This document shows, one piece after another, positions 1 to 9,231 of a stretch of DNA of 58,596 nucleotides. The notes under the pieces are model-generated. The model saw only the letters and a program-made list of their open reading frames with translations. It made no database searches and was not told the DNA's origin. Source of the DNA: Thauera linaloolentis 47Lol = DSM 12138 (GTDB taxonomy: Bacteria > Pseudomonadota > Gammaproteobacteria > Burkholderiales > Rhodocyclaceae); contig NZ_AMXE01000015.1 in the NCBI RefSeq assembly GCF_000310205.1, positions 1-58,596 on the forward strand, in the 5' to 3' direction. Positions within the stretch are counted from its first letter, which is position 1. Each line of letters begins with the position of its first letter. The position numbers and the translations under genes are program-made.

Positions 1-786
1 GCTGTCGCGCAGCAGCCTGCCGAGGCGCGCGCCGTCGGCCGCCAGCCGTGCGCGTGTCTGCGCCTGCCAGGCGGCATCGGCCAGTGCGACGCGCGCCACA
101 TGGCGCGCGGGGCCGCCGAGTGTCCACGGGCCGAGCAGTTCGGCCAGTTGCATGCGCACTGCCGCCGGGGCGAAGACGAAGCCAACCCGCGCCCCTGCCA
201 AGCCGAAGAACTTGCCCAGCGAGCGCAGCACGACCAAGCCGTCTGCGCCGGTTTCCGGCACCAGGCTGGCTTGCGGGGTGGTATCGATGAAAGCCTCGTC
301 CACCACCAGCCAGCCGCCGCGCCGTGCGAGCCGGGTGTGCCAGTCCAGCAGCCGGGCACGCTCGAACAGCAGGCCGGTCGGGTTGTTGGGCTGCACCAGC
401 ACGACGACGTCGCTGCCGTCGACCGCGGCTTCGGCCGCATCGACGCAGCCGTCGAACCCGCGCGGTTCCCGCCCGCGCCAGGCGTGGGCGTGTTCGGCGT
501 AGCCCGGTGCCAGCAGGCTGACGCGTTTGCCTTGCAGCACGGCGGGCAGGGCCTGGATCGCCGGCTGCGAGCCGGCTACCGGCAGCAGCCCGGCGCTGCC
601 GTAGTAGCCGGTCGCGGCCGTTTCCAGGCCGTCGTCGTCCTCGGGCAGGCGGTGCCAGGCCGACAGCGGGACGGAGGGCGCGGGGTAGGCCAGAGGGTTG
701 ATGCCGGTGGACAGGTCCAGCCAGTCGTCCAGCGCGATGCCGTATTGCAGCGCGGCGCGGCGCAGGCGTCCGCCGTGCTCAAGCAT
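1..786 (-). CDS. cobC: Threonine-phosphate decarboxylase (partial, C-terminus cut off)
   Basis: A fold-type I PLP aminotransferase-like enzyme that decarboxylates L-threonine phosphate to aminopropanol phosphate, the linker of the cobalamin nucleotide loop. Reading from ATG 784-786, the start contains [13 protein letters not shown], typical of this family. VQPNNPTG and the Schiff-base lysine in [14 protein letters not shown] (about K192) follow. Only 262 codons lie in the window; the family is about 330-360 residues, so 70-90 residues continue past base 1. Its start overlaps the end of cobD by 8 bases, so the two are co-translated. The name follows Pseudomonas denitrificans usage; the same enzyme is CobD in Salmonella. 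Confidence 0.9.
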   Translation of the reverse strand, partial: MLEHGGRLRRAALQYGIALDDWLDLSTGINPLAYPAPSVPLSAWHRLPEDDDGLETAATGYYGSAGLLPVAGSQPAIQALPAVLQGKRVSLLAPGYAEHAHAWRGREPRGFDGCVDAAEAAVDGSDVVVLVQPNNPTGLLFERARLLDWHTRLARRGGWLVVDEAFIDTTPQASLVPETGADGLVVLRSLGKFFGLAGARVGFVFAPAAVRMQLAELLGPWTLGGPARHVARVALADAAWQAQTRARLAADGARLGRLLRDS

Positions 787-1729
787 GGGGCAGGCCCGCG
801 AGATGGATGCCGATGGCGAGGGTGGCGGCGGTGGTCAGCCACAGCAGCATGCCGCGCCGTACCAGCGTGATGGCCGCACGGATGGCGCGGGCATCCGGCG
901 GCGGGCCTTCGCCCAGCGGCGGGCGCTGTTCCAACTGGCCGTGGTAGACCGCCGCGCCGCCCAGGGCGACGCCGATCGCGCCCGCGCCGGCGGCTATCAC
1001 CGGGCCAGCGTTGGGGCTGTCCCAGGCGGGGGCTTGCGTGCGCCAGCAGGTGAGGGCGCGTCGGGTGTCGCCGAGCACGGCGTAGGTCAATGCGGTGAGG
1101 CGCGCCGGCACGGCGTTGAGCAGATCGTCGAGGCGCGCCGCCGCCCAGCCGAAGTGCAAGTAGCGCGGCGTGCGGTAGCCCCACATCGCATCCAGCGTGT
1201 TCGCCAGCCGGAACAGCAGCACGCCCGCGCCGCCGCCCAGCAGAAACCAGAACAGCGCGCCGAATACCGCGTCGTTGCCGTTTTCGAGCACCGACTCCGT
1301 GCCCGCGCGGGCGACGCCAGCGGCGTCCAGCGCGCGCGTGTCGCGGCTGACGATCCAGCCGACGCGCCGGCGCGCTTCGTCGAGGTCGCCGGCATCGAGC
1401 GGCGTGGCGATGGCCTCGGCGTGCTCGACCAGACTCTGCCCGCCGAGGGCGAAATACAGCAGCGCAATGTCGACCGGCCAGTGCGCCAGCGGGTGCAGGC
1501 CGCGCGCCCACAGCGCCAGCGCCACCCAAGGCAGCACGGCGATCGCCCACGCCACCAGCCCGGCGAGGCGGTGTTCGCCGAGGCGGCGGCGTACCGCGGC
1601 TTCGACGGCGCGCGCCCAGTGCCCGAAGCCCACCAGCGGATGAAAGCGGTGCACCTCGCCGAACAGGCGGTCGGCCAGCAGGCCGGCCGCCATTTTCAGT
1701 GCGAGAACGATCGGGAGCGAAAGCAGCAT
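779..1729 (-). CDS. cobD: Adenosylcobinamide-phosphate synthase
   Basis: Integral membrane enzyme that joins aminopropanol (phosphate) to adenosylcobyric acid. The 316-residue product has the CbiB/CobD family pattern: hydrophobic segments, a [18 protein letters not shown] block and [10 protein letters not shown], and a [11 protein letters not shown] segment near the C-terminus. The start at 1727-1729 ([12 protein letters not shown]) is preferred because it begins directly with the first membrane helix. The frame stays open to 1915, but that extra stretch is unlike the family. Overlaps cobC by 8 bases and is divergent from cobQ. Called CbiB in Salmonella. Confidence 0.92.
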   Translation of the reverse strand: MLLSLPIVLALKMAAGLLADRLFGEVHRFHPLVGFGHWARAVEAAVRRRLGEHRLAGLVAWAIAVLPWVALALWARGLHPLAHWPVDIALLYFALGGQSLVEHAEAIATPLDAGDLDEARRRVGWIVSRDTRALDAAGVARAGTESVLENGNDAVFGALFWFLLGGGAGVLLFRLANTLDAMWGYRTPRYLHFGWAAARLDDLLNAVPARLTALTYAVLGDTRRALTCWRTQAPAWDSPNAGPVIAAGAGAIGVALGGAAVYHGQLEQRPPLGEGPPPDARAIRAAITLVRRGMLLWLTTAATLAIGIHLAGLPHA

Positions 1730-1919
1730 CGGTGGCAGCGAATGGGGCACGGGCAGGGCAAAGGCAAGGGGCAGGGACACGGCAAGGCGGGTGGCGGGTG
1801 GGCAGCGGGGCGATCCGCCATGCCTGCGCAGGCAGGACGGGCAGGTGCCGGATTGTGGCTCGATCAGCGGTTCCGCGCGGCAGGGAAGGCCCGTGATGCG
1901 CACGATCGCCGGCATCGGC

Positions 1920-1925
1920 GATAAT
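1920..1925 (+). promoter_or_regulatory. Possible -10 element for cobQ
   Basis: GATAAT lies 49 bases before the cobQ ATG in the 245-base divergent gap with cobD. No good -35 hexamer sits 17 bases upstream, so this is a weak, pattern-only call. I see no convincing cobalamin riboswitch in the gap on either strand. Confidence 0.3.
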
Positions 1926-1974
1926 CCCGTCCCCCGACTTCTGCCTCTCGACCCGAGGCCCCGGATTCTACGCC

Positions 1975-3492
1975 ATGTCCCCTCCGATCACGCTGATGGT
2001 GCAGGGCACCACTTCCGATGCCGGCAAGAGCACGCTGGTCGCCGGGCTGGCGCGCGTGCTGCGCCGGCGCGGCCTTGCCGTGGCGCCGTTCAAGCCGCAG
2101 AACATGGCGCTCAACTCCGCCGTCACCGTCGATGGCGGCGAGATCGGCCGCGCCCAGGCGCTGCAGGCCCTCGCTGCCGGCGTCGCGCCGCATACCGACT
2201 TCAACCCCGTGCTGCTGAAGCCCTCCAGCGACATCGGCGCGCAGGTCATCATCCACGGCCGTGCGGTCGCCAACCTGTCGGCGCGCGACTACCACGCCTA
2301 CAAGCCCACCGCGATGGCGGCGGTGATGCAGAGCTGGGGCCGCCTGTGCGCGCGCTACGAAGCCGTGCTGGTGGAGGGCGCGGGCAGCCCGGCAGAGATC
2401 AATCTGCGCGACCGCGACATCGCCAACATGGGCTTTGCCGAGGCGGCGGACGTGCCGGTCGTGCTGGTGGCCGACATCGACCGCGGCGGCGTGTTCGCCC
2501 ACCTGGTCGGCACCCTCGAGCTGCTGTCGTCGTCCGAGCGGGCGCGGGTGCGGGGTTTCATCATCAACCGCTTCAGGGGCGACATCGGCCTGCTGCAGTC
2601 CGGCCTCGACTGGCTGGAGGCGCGCACCGGGCGCAAGGTGTTCGGCGTGCTGCCCTACCTGCACGGGCTGTTCCTCGATGCCGAGGATGCGCTGGCCGAC
2701 GCGGCTGCCGACGTGCGCGCGGACGAGGCGGGCGGGGGTGTGCTGCGCGTGGTGGCGCCGGTGTATCCGCGCATTTCCAACCATACCGACCTCGACGCGC
2801 TGCGCCTGCATCCGCAGGTGGATTTCCGCTGGGTGGGGCCGGGGCAGGCGATTCCGCCGGCCGACCTGATCGTGTTGCCCGGTTCCAAGAGCGTGCAGGC
2901 CGACCTGGGCTGGTTGCGCGCGCAGGGCTGGGAGGGGGCGATCCGCCGCCACCTGCGCTATGGCGGCAAGGTGGCCGGCATCTGCGGCGGTTTCCAGATG
3001 CTGGGCCGGCAGTTGTCCGATCCGCTCGGGTTGGAGGGCCGGCCGGCGGCGGTGCCGGGGCTGGGCTGGCTGGACATGGAGACGGAACTGGCGGCGCACA
3101 AGCAGCTTGCCAATGCCGCCGGGCGGCTCGACGCCGCACTCGGCGGCGGGGCGGAGGTGCCGGTGCGCGGCTACGAGATCCACATGGGTGTGTCATCCGG
3201 CCCCGCGCTGCTGCGCCCGGCGTTATGGCTGGCGCCGGGGCGGGGCGATGGCCCGCGTGCCGACGGCGCGGTGTCGGAAGACGGCCAGATACTCGGCACC
3301 TATCTGCACGGCCTGTTCGACGCGCCCGAGGCGCTTGCCGCGCTGCTCGCCTGGGCCGGGCTGAGCGGTGCGCAGCAGGCCGACCTGGGGGCCCGCCGCG
3401 AAGCCGATCTCGATCGCCTGGCCGATGCGGTCGAGGCCGCCTGCGACATCGACGCCCTGTTCGGCCATGCGCTGCCGAAGCGAACATCCTGA
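1975..3492 (+). CDS. cobQ: Cobyric acid synthase (glutamine-hydrolysing)
   Basis: Amidates the b, d, e and g side chains of adenosylcobyrinic acid a,c-diamide using glutamine and ATP. The 505-residue product starts with a dethiobiotin-synthetase-like P-loop ([10 protein letters not shown], about residues 11-20) and KPQNMALNS. The class I glutamine amidotransferase half carries the nucleophile region [10 protein letters not shown] (Cys near 336) and a catalytic His in GTYLHGLFD (near 444). Length matches the family. It stops 12 bases before queF, so the two are probably co-transcribed, and it faces away from cobD-cobC in a split cobalamin locus. Confidence 0.96.
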   Translation: MSPPITLMVQGTTSDAGKSTLVAGLARVLRRRGLAVAPFKPQNMALNSAVTVDGGEIGRAQALQALAAGVAPHTDFNPVLLKPSSDIGAQVIIHGRAVANLSARDYHAYKPTAMAAVMQSWGRLCARYEAVLVEGAGSPAEINLRDRDIANMGFAEAADVPVVLVADIDRGGVFAHLVGTLELLSSSERARVRGFIINRFRGDIGLLQSGLDWLEARTGRKVFGVLPYLHGLFLDAEDALADAAADVRADEAGGGVLRVVAPVYPRISNHTDLDALRLHPQVDFRWVGPGQAIPPADLIVLPGSKSVQADLGWLRAQGWEGAIRRHLRYGGKVAGICGGFQMLGRQLSDPLGLEGRPAAVPGLGWLDMETELAAHKQLANAAGRLDAALGGGAEVPVRGYEIHMGVSSGPALLRPALWLAPGRGDGPRADGAVSEDGQILGTYLHGLFDAPEALAALLAWAGLSGAQQADLGARREADLDRLADAVEAACDIDALFGHALPKRTS

Positions 3493-3504
3493 CGAGCACA
3501 GACC

Positions 3505-4350
3505 ATGAGTTCCACTCCCGCGCGCCCGCATGGCGCCGAATCCTCCCCGCTCGGACGTCCGGTCGCCTATCGCGACACCTACGCGCCCGAGCTGCTGTTT
3601 CCCATCGAACGCCAGTTGAAGCGCGACGAACTGGGGCTGAGGCCCGGTGCGCTGCCCTTCGTCGGCGAAGACCTGTGGAACGCCTACGAGCTGTCCTGGC
3701 TCGACCCGCGCGGCAAGCCGATGGTGGCGCTGGCCCGTTTCCGCGTGCCGGCGTCCTCGCCGCGGCTGATCGAGTCGAAGTCGCTCAAGCTCTATCTCAA
3801 TGCCTTCAACCAGCAGCGCTGCGCCGCTGCGGACGAAGTGCAGGCGACCATCGCGCGCGACCTTTCCGCCGCGGCCGGGGCCGGTGTGGAGGTGGACATC
3901 GAGCCGCTGGCGCTGCGCCCGCAGCGGATTTCGGCCTATCCGGATGGCGTCTGCCTCGACGGCCTGGAGATCGACATCGACCGCTATCAGCCCGATCCCG
4001 CGCTGCTGCGCGCCGGCGGCGGGGAGGTCAGCGAGACCTTGTATTCCCACTTGCTGAAATCTAACTGCCTGGTCACCGGCCAGCCCGACTGGGGAATGCT
4101 GGTGGTGCGCTACACCGGGCCGGCGATCGAGCGTGAGGGGCTGTTGCGCTACATCGTTTCCTTCCGCGAGCACAACGAGTTCCACGAGCAGTGCGTCGAG
4201 CGCGTGTTCTGCGACCTGACGGCACGCTGCAAGCCGCGCGAACTGGCCGTGTGGGCGCGCTACACGCGCCGCGGCGGGCTCGACATCAACCCGTTCCGCG
4301 CCAGCCGCGAGGGCCTGGAGGCGGATGCCGGGATGGAGGTGCGACAGTAG
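3505..4350 (+). CDS. queF: NADPH-dependent 7-cyano-7-deazaguanine reductase
   Basis: Reduces preQ0 to preQ1 in queuosine tRNA modification. The 281-residue product is the long, two-domain (YqcD/E. coli) form. The family QueF motif ESKSLKLYLNAFNQQR is at residues 90-105. The catalytic cysteine that forms the thioimide is C188 in SNCLVTGQPDW, with D195 following. A substrate-binding block REHNEFHEQC runs from about 221 to 230. Close spacing to cobQ suggests read-through transcription, although the pathways are unrelated. Confidence 0.96.
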   Translation: MSSTPARPHGAESSPLGRPVAYRDTYAPELLFPIERQLKRDELGLRPGALPFVGEDLWNAYELSWLDPRGKPMVALARFRVPASSPRLIESKSLKLYLNAFNQQRCAAADEVQATIARDLSAAAGAGVEVDIEPLALRPQRISAYPDGVCLDGLEIDIDRYQPDPALLRAGGGEVSETLYSHLLKSNCLVTGQPDWGMLVVRYTGPAIEREGLLRYIVSFREHNEFHEQCVERVFCDLTARCKPRELAVWARYTRRGGLDINPFRASREGLEADAGMEVRQ

Positions 4351-4522
4351 GGCACAGGGGGCTGGCGGAGCTTTCTTGATGTGTGTTAAATCCATGACTT
4401 GATTGGGAAATTTCCTTGCGGAAACGGCGTTTTCAGCGGGCTATCCGGGTAGGAAAAGGCCAGGTGCTGGGTTAACATCGAGCCGCTCCTGAAGGGGCCA
4501 ACACATCAACGAGGTAAGAAAT

Positions 4523-4831
4523 ATGAAATTGTTCGTCGCTGCCGCGCTTGCCGCGGGTCTTCTTTCGAGCGCTCCGGCCTTCGCCAGTGCCGACTTGGCC
4601 AAAGCCAAGAATTGTATGGCCTGTCATTCGGTGGAGAAGAAGCTGGTCGGGCCGTCCTACAAGGACGTCGCGGCCAAGTACGCAGGCCAGGGCGATGCCG
4701 CCGCCAAGCTGGTGACCAAGGTGCAGAAGGGGGGCGTGGGCAACTGGGGCCAGATCCCGATGCCGCCCAACCCGCAGGTCAACGAAGCGGATGCCAAGGC
4801 GCTGGTGGAGTGGATCCTGGGGCAGAAGTAA
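4523..4831 (+). CDS. Class I cytochrome c (c551/c552 family)
   Basis: Small periplasmic electron carrier of 102 residues. A signal peptide covers residues 1 to about 22 (ending AFA). The single heme site is CMACH at 31-35 and the likely sixth ligand is M80 in QIPMPPN, both diagnostic of the c551/c552 group that donates electrons to nitrite reductase or oxidases. A clear ribosome site (GAGGTAAG) precedes the ATG. It appears monocistronic: queF ends 172 bases upstream and a hairpin follows. Which respiratory partner it serves cannot be read from the sequence. Confidence 0.93.
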   Translation: MKLFVAAALAAGLLSSAPAFASADLAKAKNCMACHSVEKKLVGPSYKDVAAKYAGQGDAAAKLVTKVQKGGVGNWGQIPMPPNPQVNEADAKALVEWILGQK

Positions 4832-4880
4832 GCCGCCACGGCCAGGCACCGTCCGGCGCGGGCGGTGCGCAGCGCAATGC

Positions 4881-4902
4881 AGGCCGGCAGTGATGCCGGC
4901 CT
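4881..4902 (+). terminator. Hairpin after the cytochrome gene
   Basis: Perfect 8-base inverted repeat AGGCCGGC / GCCGGCCT with a 6-base loop, followed by TCGGCGTTT, lying between the convergent cytochrome gene and the REC-GGDEF-EAL gene. The U-tract is weak, so it may act as a bidirectional or imperfect terminator. Confidence 0.5.
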
Positions 4903-4930
4903 TCGGCGTTTACGGGGCCTGTGTGCCGTC

Positions 4931-7099
4931 TCAGTGGACAGGGAACAGCCGTGCGGGCTGGCGCAGCCATTCCAGGGCTTCGTGGGCCGGTGCCGGACGC
5001 GCGAAGTAGTAGCCCTGCATGACATCGCAGCCGAGCAGTTGCAGGGCTTCGGCCTGTTCCGGCTGTTCCACGCCCTCGGCCACGATGTCGAGGGCGAAGC
5101 CGCGCGCGATGCCGGTGATGGCCGAGATGATCGGATTGGTGGTCGGGCCGTCGAGATCGCGCACGAAGCTGCGGTCGATCTTCAGCGTGCTGACCGGGAA
5201 TTTCTGCAGGTAGGCGAGTGCCGAGTAGCCGGTGCCGAAGTCGTCGATGGCGACGCTGAGGCCGGCGCTGCGCAACTGCCGCACCTTGGCGGCGACGTCG
5301 GCCGTATCGTTCATCATCAGGCTTTCGGTGATTTCCAGTTCCATCTGCCCGGGCGGCAGCGCGTGGCGCGCGAGGCACTCGGTGATCGAGGAGACGATGT
5401 CGCGCTTGTCGAAGTCGAGCGGGGACATGTTCACCGACATGCGCAGCCCGACGTGGCCCTCCTGGCGCCAGCTCGCCAGCTGCGTGCAGGCTTCTTCGAG
5501 CACCCAGCGGCTGATCTCGCCGATGAGGCCGAGTTCTTCCGCGACCTGTATGAAGGCATTCGGGGACAGGTGGCCGAGCGCCGGATGGCGCCACCGCAAC
5601 AATGCTTCCATGCCGACGATCTGGCGGCGGGCGATGCTGACCTGGGGCTGGTAGTGCAGTTCGAACTCGCCGCGCAGGAGGGCGTTGCGCAGGTCGTTTT
5701 CGAGCGTGATGCGTTCGCGGTGGTGGGTGTTCAGCTCCGGGTCGAAGAAGCGGAAGGCGTTCTTGCCCGAGCGCTTGACCTGGTACATGGCGATGTCGGC
5801 ATGGCGCGTGAGGTCTTCCGCGGTATCGCCGTCGCGCGGGAAAAGCGCGATGCCGACGCTGACCGTGGCGCGGTATTCGTCCTGGCTGAGCGTGATCGGC
5901 GCGGCGAGGGCGTCGAGGATCTTGGTGGCGATGACCTCGGCGTCTTCCGGGACGTTGAGGTCGGGCAGCAGGATCGTGAACTCGTCGCCGCCGAGCCGGG
6001 CCAGCGTGTCGCCCCGGCGCAGCGTGGCCGACAGGCGCGCAGCGATGGCGCGCAGCAGGGCGTCGCCCTCGGCGTGGCCATAGGTGTCGTTGACCAGCTT
6101 GAAGCGGTCGATGTCGATGAACATCACCGCCAGGGCGCCGGTCCGCCGCTGCGCCTGCGCGATTGCCAGTTCGAGGCGGTCCTTGAACAGCACGCGGTTC
6201 GGCAGGTGGGTGAGCTGGTCGTGATAGGCCTGGAAGGTGATGATCTCCTCGGCGCGCTTGCGCTCGGAGATGTCGCGTGCGACGCCGTACAGGCCCGCGT
6301 TGCGGGCGCTGCCCGACTGGGTCAGCATCGGCAGGCCGGTGAGCGACACGGTGATGCCATCGTCGTCGAGCCCGCCGCCGCGATTGCGGCGCAGGCGCAG
6401 TTCGACATTGAAGCTCTCGCCCGGCAGGTTGCTGGGCTGGGTGAGCAGGCTGCAGACCCGGTCGACGTCCTCGGGCATGATCAAGGTCGTGAACGGGCGC
6501 CGCATCAGGGCGCTGCGCTCGAACCCGAGCAGCGGCTTGATGCGCGGGTTGATGTAGCTGAAGCGGCCCTCGGCATCGAGCGTGAAGATCAGGTCGGGGG
6601 AGCTTTCGACGAGGTAGCGGTGCAGCCGCTCGGAGGCCTTCAGGCGCTGGCTCATCGCGCGGTTGGCCTTCTCGAGCGCGCTCTTGTGCAGGGCGCCTTC
6701 GACCGCCCGCTGCAACTGCGCCACGTGGTAGGGCTTGCGCACGTAGTCGTCCGCGCCGCGGCGCAGGGCGCCGATCGCGGCGTCGATCGCATCCTCGCCG
6801 CTGATGATGATCACGGCCTCGTCCCGGCGGCGCTCGACCAGCCAGTCGAGCAGGGCGAGGCCGGAGGCGTCCGGCAAGCGGTAATCGAGCAGCACGAGGT
6901 CGTAGTGCTGCTGCTCGAGCTGGACGATGGCCTCGGCGATGCTCCCCGTTTCGTCGAAGCTGCGCCCGGGGTGGGCGAGGACGTGAGGAAAGGTCCGCCG
7001 CAATGCGGGATCGTCATCGACGATCAGGATGCGGAAATCGGGCTCCGTAGGGCTGGCGCTTTTCGGGGGCTGGAAAGGTTTATCGCCCGGAATCGACAT
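4931..7099 (-). CDS. REC-PAS-GGDEF-EAL response regulator (c-di-GMP turnover)
   Basis: A 722-residue cytoplasmic regulator. The receiver domain is at about 22-140, with acidic residues in IVDDD, phospho-acceptor D72 in LDYRLPD and K122. A PAS domain spans about 155-285 (ESSPDLIFTLD to ISERKRAE). The GGDEF domain follows with an intact GGDEF near 370-374 and the metal/substrate motifs DIDRFKLVNDTYGHAEG. The EAL domain begins near 497 (MEALLRWRHP) and keeps DDFGTGYSAL and IAEGVE-like VAEGVE. Both catalytic signatures look intact, so cyclase or phosphodiesterase activity is possible. It is last in a probable operon behind a histidine kinase that lacks its own receiver, which makes that kinase its likely partner. 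Confidence 0.93.
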   Translation of the reverse strand: MSIPGDKPFQPPKSASPTEPDFRILIVDDDPALRRTFPHVLAHPGRSFDETGSIAEAIVQLEQQHYDLVLLDYRLPDASGLALLDWLVERRRDEAVIIISGEDAIDAAIGALRRGADDYVRKPYHVAQLQRAVEGALHKSALEKANRAMSQRLKASERLHRYLVESSPDLIFTLDAEGRFSYINPRIKPLLGFERSALMRRPFTTLIMPEDVDRVCSLLTQPSNLPGESFNVELRLRRNRGGGLDDDGITVSLTGLPMLTQSGSARNAGLYGVARDISERKRAEEIITFQAYHDQLTHLPNRVLFKDRLELAIAQAQRRTGALAVMFIDIDRFKLVNDTYGHAEGDALLRAIAARLSATLRRGDTLARLGGDEFTILLPDLNVPEDAEVIATKILDALAAPITLSQDEYRATVSVGIALFPRDGDTAEDLTRHADIAMYQVKRSGKNAFRFFDPELNTHHRERITLENDLRNALLRGEFELHYQPQVSIARRQIVGMEALLRWRHPALGHLSPNAFIQVAEELGLIGEISRWVLEEACTQLASWRQEGHVGLRMSVNMSPLDFDKRDIVSSITECLARHALPPGQMELEITESLMMNDTADVAAKVRQLRSAGLSVAIDDFGTGYSALAYLQKFPVSTLKIDRSFVRDLDGPTTNPIISAITGIARGFALDIVAEGVEQPEQAEALQLLGCDVMQGYYFARPAPAHEALEWLRQPARLFPVH

Positions 7100-7150
7100 G
7101 AGTCGGCAAAAATATGTCTAAATGTTATTTGTTGCACCATGATGCAACAC

Positions 7151-9133
7151 TCAGGCCGATTCTTCCAGCGGAAGAAAGATCTGGAAGCTCGTACCACTGC
7201 CCGGCTGGCTACGGCAGAGGATCGTGGCACCCCATTGCGACAGGATTTCGCGCACGACGGCGAGGCCGACGCCCTGGTGGTCGCCGCCTTTCTTGCTTGC
7301 CCGGGGCGAGAACAGATCGACCGCGCGTTCCGGCGGCAGGCCGGGGCCATTGTCGACGAGGCGGATCTCCAGGCTGGCGCGGCCGTCGACGGTGACCTGC
7401 GACGACACCGACACCACTAGGCGCTCGCCGGGCAGCAGGGCCTCGGAAGCATTGCGGAACAGGTTCAGCAGCACCTGCTTGAGCGCAGAGGCCGGAATCG
7501 CCGCGGGCGGAAGCTTCTTCGCTGCGCGCAGTTCCAACTGGATGCCGCGTTCGCTGAATAGCGTGTCGCCGTAGATCGAGCGCATGTCGAGCAGCAGTTC
7601 GGGTACCCGGCAGTGCGGGACCTCGACGGTTTCGCGCGGAAGGTCGCCCGCGGTGCGCAGCAGGTTGTCGATGCGGTCCAGCTCGGCGTTGAGCTGCACC
7701 ATCTCGTCCTGCAGCGGGGCGTCTTCGGGGCGCTGGATGCCGAGCATCTCCAGCCGGCTCTTGATCACCGTCAGCGGGTTGGCGGCTTCGTGGACGATCT
7801 TGCGGACATGGTCACGGAAACGCTGGTGAAGCGCCGCCTCGCGCGTGGCGATCTCTTTGCGCTGGTGCAGCGCCGCACGCAGTGAACGTACGGCGGCGCC
7901 GAGCAGCGCGGCGTAGCGCCAGCGCAGCTCGCTGCCGAGTTCGCCGGCGTGATTCACGCCGATCAAGGCCACCACGGCCTGTCCGTTGCTGGTGAGCGGC
8001 AGGCAGCAGAAACCCTTGTAGCCCAGCCAGCGGGCGGCCTGCCAGTCGATCAGGCTGCGGCCGATGCGGTTGCCGTGAAGGGCGAAATCGGTCGCGTGTT
8101 CGCTGCGGGCGCACAGCGCGATGACGCTGGTGTCGTCGTCGAGGCGCAGATGCAGTTCGTCGATGAGTGCAGGCACCGTTCCTTCCTGCGCCGGCAGCAT
8201 GGGCCGCAGCCGCCCTTCGCCGTCCTCCGCCAGCAGCGTCGGCACGGCGTGCAGGCCGAACAGCGGGCAGGCGATGGCGAGGCGGTCCTCGACCTGCTCG
8301 GGGTCGAGATCGACGAAGGCGGCAGTCAGCAGCCCGAGCATGCCGGCGCTGCGGTAGGGGTCGTCGATCACCGCCGCCGGCAGGCGCGCTTCCGCGCCCG
8401 GCGGCAGCGGCGGCGAGGCCGGATAGGCGGCATGCCCGGACACGATGTAGGCGACGTCGGTGCGCATGCTGGTCAGCACGCCTTCGCTCAGCCCGGAGAG
8501 GCGGGCCGTTTCGGGCAGGTGCTCCTGCCATTGCGGGGCAGCGAGGCGTTCGGCGGCAACGACGATGGACAGCAGCGGGTGCGCGCCCGTGAGCTGTTCC
8601 TCCAGCACCGGACCGAGTTCGAGCGCGTCGCCGAGGCTGGCGGGCAGCCCGCAGTCGCGGACCAGCGCCGACAGGGAGCGCGCATTGCGCACATGTTTCG
8701 CGGACGGCGTCGCGTCGCCGGGTTCCCGCGCCTGCTCGAAGCCGCGCCATAGCCCGGCGAGATAGGCTTCGTCGGGGCGTGCGTAGTGCGTCTCGATCGC
8801 CAGGTGCAGCGCGCATTCGGCCCGCAGCAGGGCGAGGTCGGGAGATGCGCCGCCGTGTGCGTTCGAATGCCCCAGTCCGAGCAGCCAGGCTCGCAGCAGA
8901 TCGGTGCCGATGCGTTCCAGGCGCCGCCGCAAGATGCTGTTCAGCCCGTCCGCGAGTTCGCCCCCGGCCAGCGGCTGGGCGAGCAGCAGTGCAAGGCTCA
9001 GCGCGGGGTCGCGGGCGACGACGAGGGCAACTTCCGGCCAGTTGGGCGAGCTCGCCGCCAGCAGGCGCAGGATCGTCACGGCGCCGCTGGTCCGGGGCTG
9101 GAATTCGAGGTTGCTGAAGGGAGCAGGAAGCAT
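7151..9133 (-). CDS. HDOD-GAF sensor histidine kinase
   Basis: A 660-residue protein with no membrane segment. The first ~250 residues resemble an HDOD output/sensor domain, followed by a GAF-like region (about 280-410, ending in KGFCCLPLTSNGQAVVALIG). A HisKA helix carries the phospho-accepting histidine in HEAANPLTVIK (near 447). The HATPase domain has NLFRNASEAL, DNGPGL and a G2-type GVGLAVV block near the end. It sits 51 bases upstream of the REC-PAS-GGDEF-EAL gene, suggesting a cognate phosphorelay. The HDOD call is by overall look and is the least certain part; the kinase core is clear. Confidence 0.85.
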   Translation of the reverse strand: MLPAPFSNLEFQPRTSGAVTILRLLAASSPNWPEVALVVARDPALSLALLLAQPLAGGELADGLNSILRRRLERIGTDLLRAWLLGLGHSNAHGGASPDLALLRAECALHLAIETHYARPDEAYLAGLWRGFEQAREPGDATPSAKHVRNARSLSALVRDCGLPASLGDALELGPVLEEQLTGAHPLLSIVVAAERLAAPQWQEHLPETARLSGLSEGVLTSMRTDVAYIVSGHAAYPASPPLPPGAEARLPAAVIDDPYRSAGMLGLLTAAFVDLDPEQVEDRLAIACPLFGLHAVPTLLAEDGEGRLRPMLPAQEGTVPALIDELHLRLDDDTSVIALCARSEHATDFALHGNRIGRSLIDWQAARWLGYKGFCCLPLTSNGQAVVALIGVNHAGELGSELRWRYAALLGAAVRSLRAALHQRKEIATREAALHQRFRDHVRKIVHEAANPLTVIKSRLEMLGIQRPEDAPLQDEMVQLNAELDRIDNLLRTAGDLPRETVEVPHCRVPELLLDMRSIYGDTLFSERGIQLELRAAKKLPPAAIPASALKQVLLNLFRNASEALLPGERLVVSVSSQVTVDGRASLEIRLVDNGPGLPPERAVDLFSPRASKKGGDHQGVGLAVVREILSQWGATILCRSQPGSGTSFQIFLPLEESA

Positions 9134-9231
9134 GAGCTGGCACGCTCGCTGTTCGGAGAGGGATGACCGATTCTAGCGGGCTGTTTTCGTTCTGCGCGTG
9201 ACCGAGTTTGCAGTCGGCGGTGGGGCCGGGC

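Noticed and set aside
1730-1974. Cobalamin riboswitch between cobD and cobQ
   Set aside because: Stretches such as GGGAAGG and AATCCG-like runs occur, but the B12-box and core order could not be assembled on either strand. A covariance-model scan would settle it.
4400-4420. FNR/ANR site upstream of the cytochrome c gene (TTGATTGGGAAATTT)
   Set aside because: Only one half matches TTGAT-N4-ATCAA; position and second half are too poor to claim.
4865-7420. An 851-codon plus-strand frame over the REC-PAS-GGDEF-EAL gene
   Set aside because: Antisense shadow of a recognised gene; composition is repetitive and lacks motifs.
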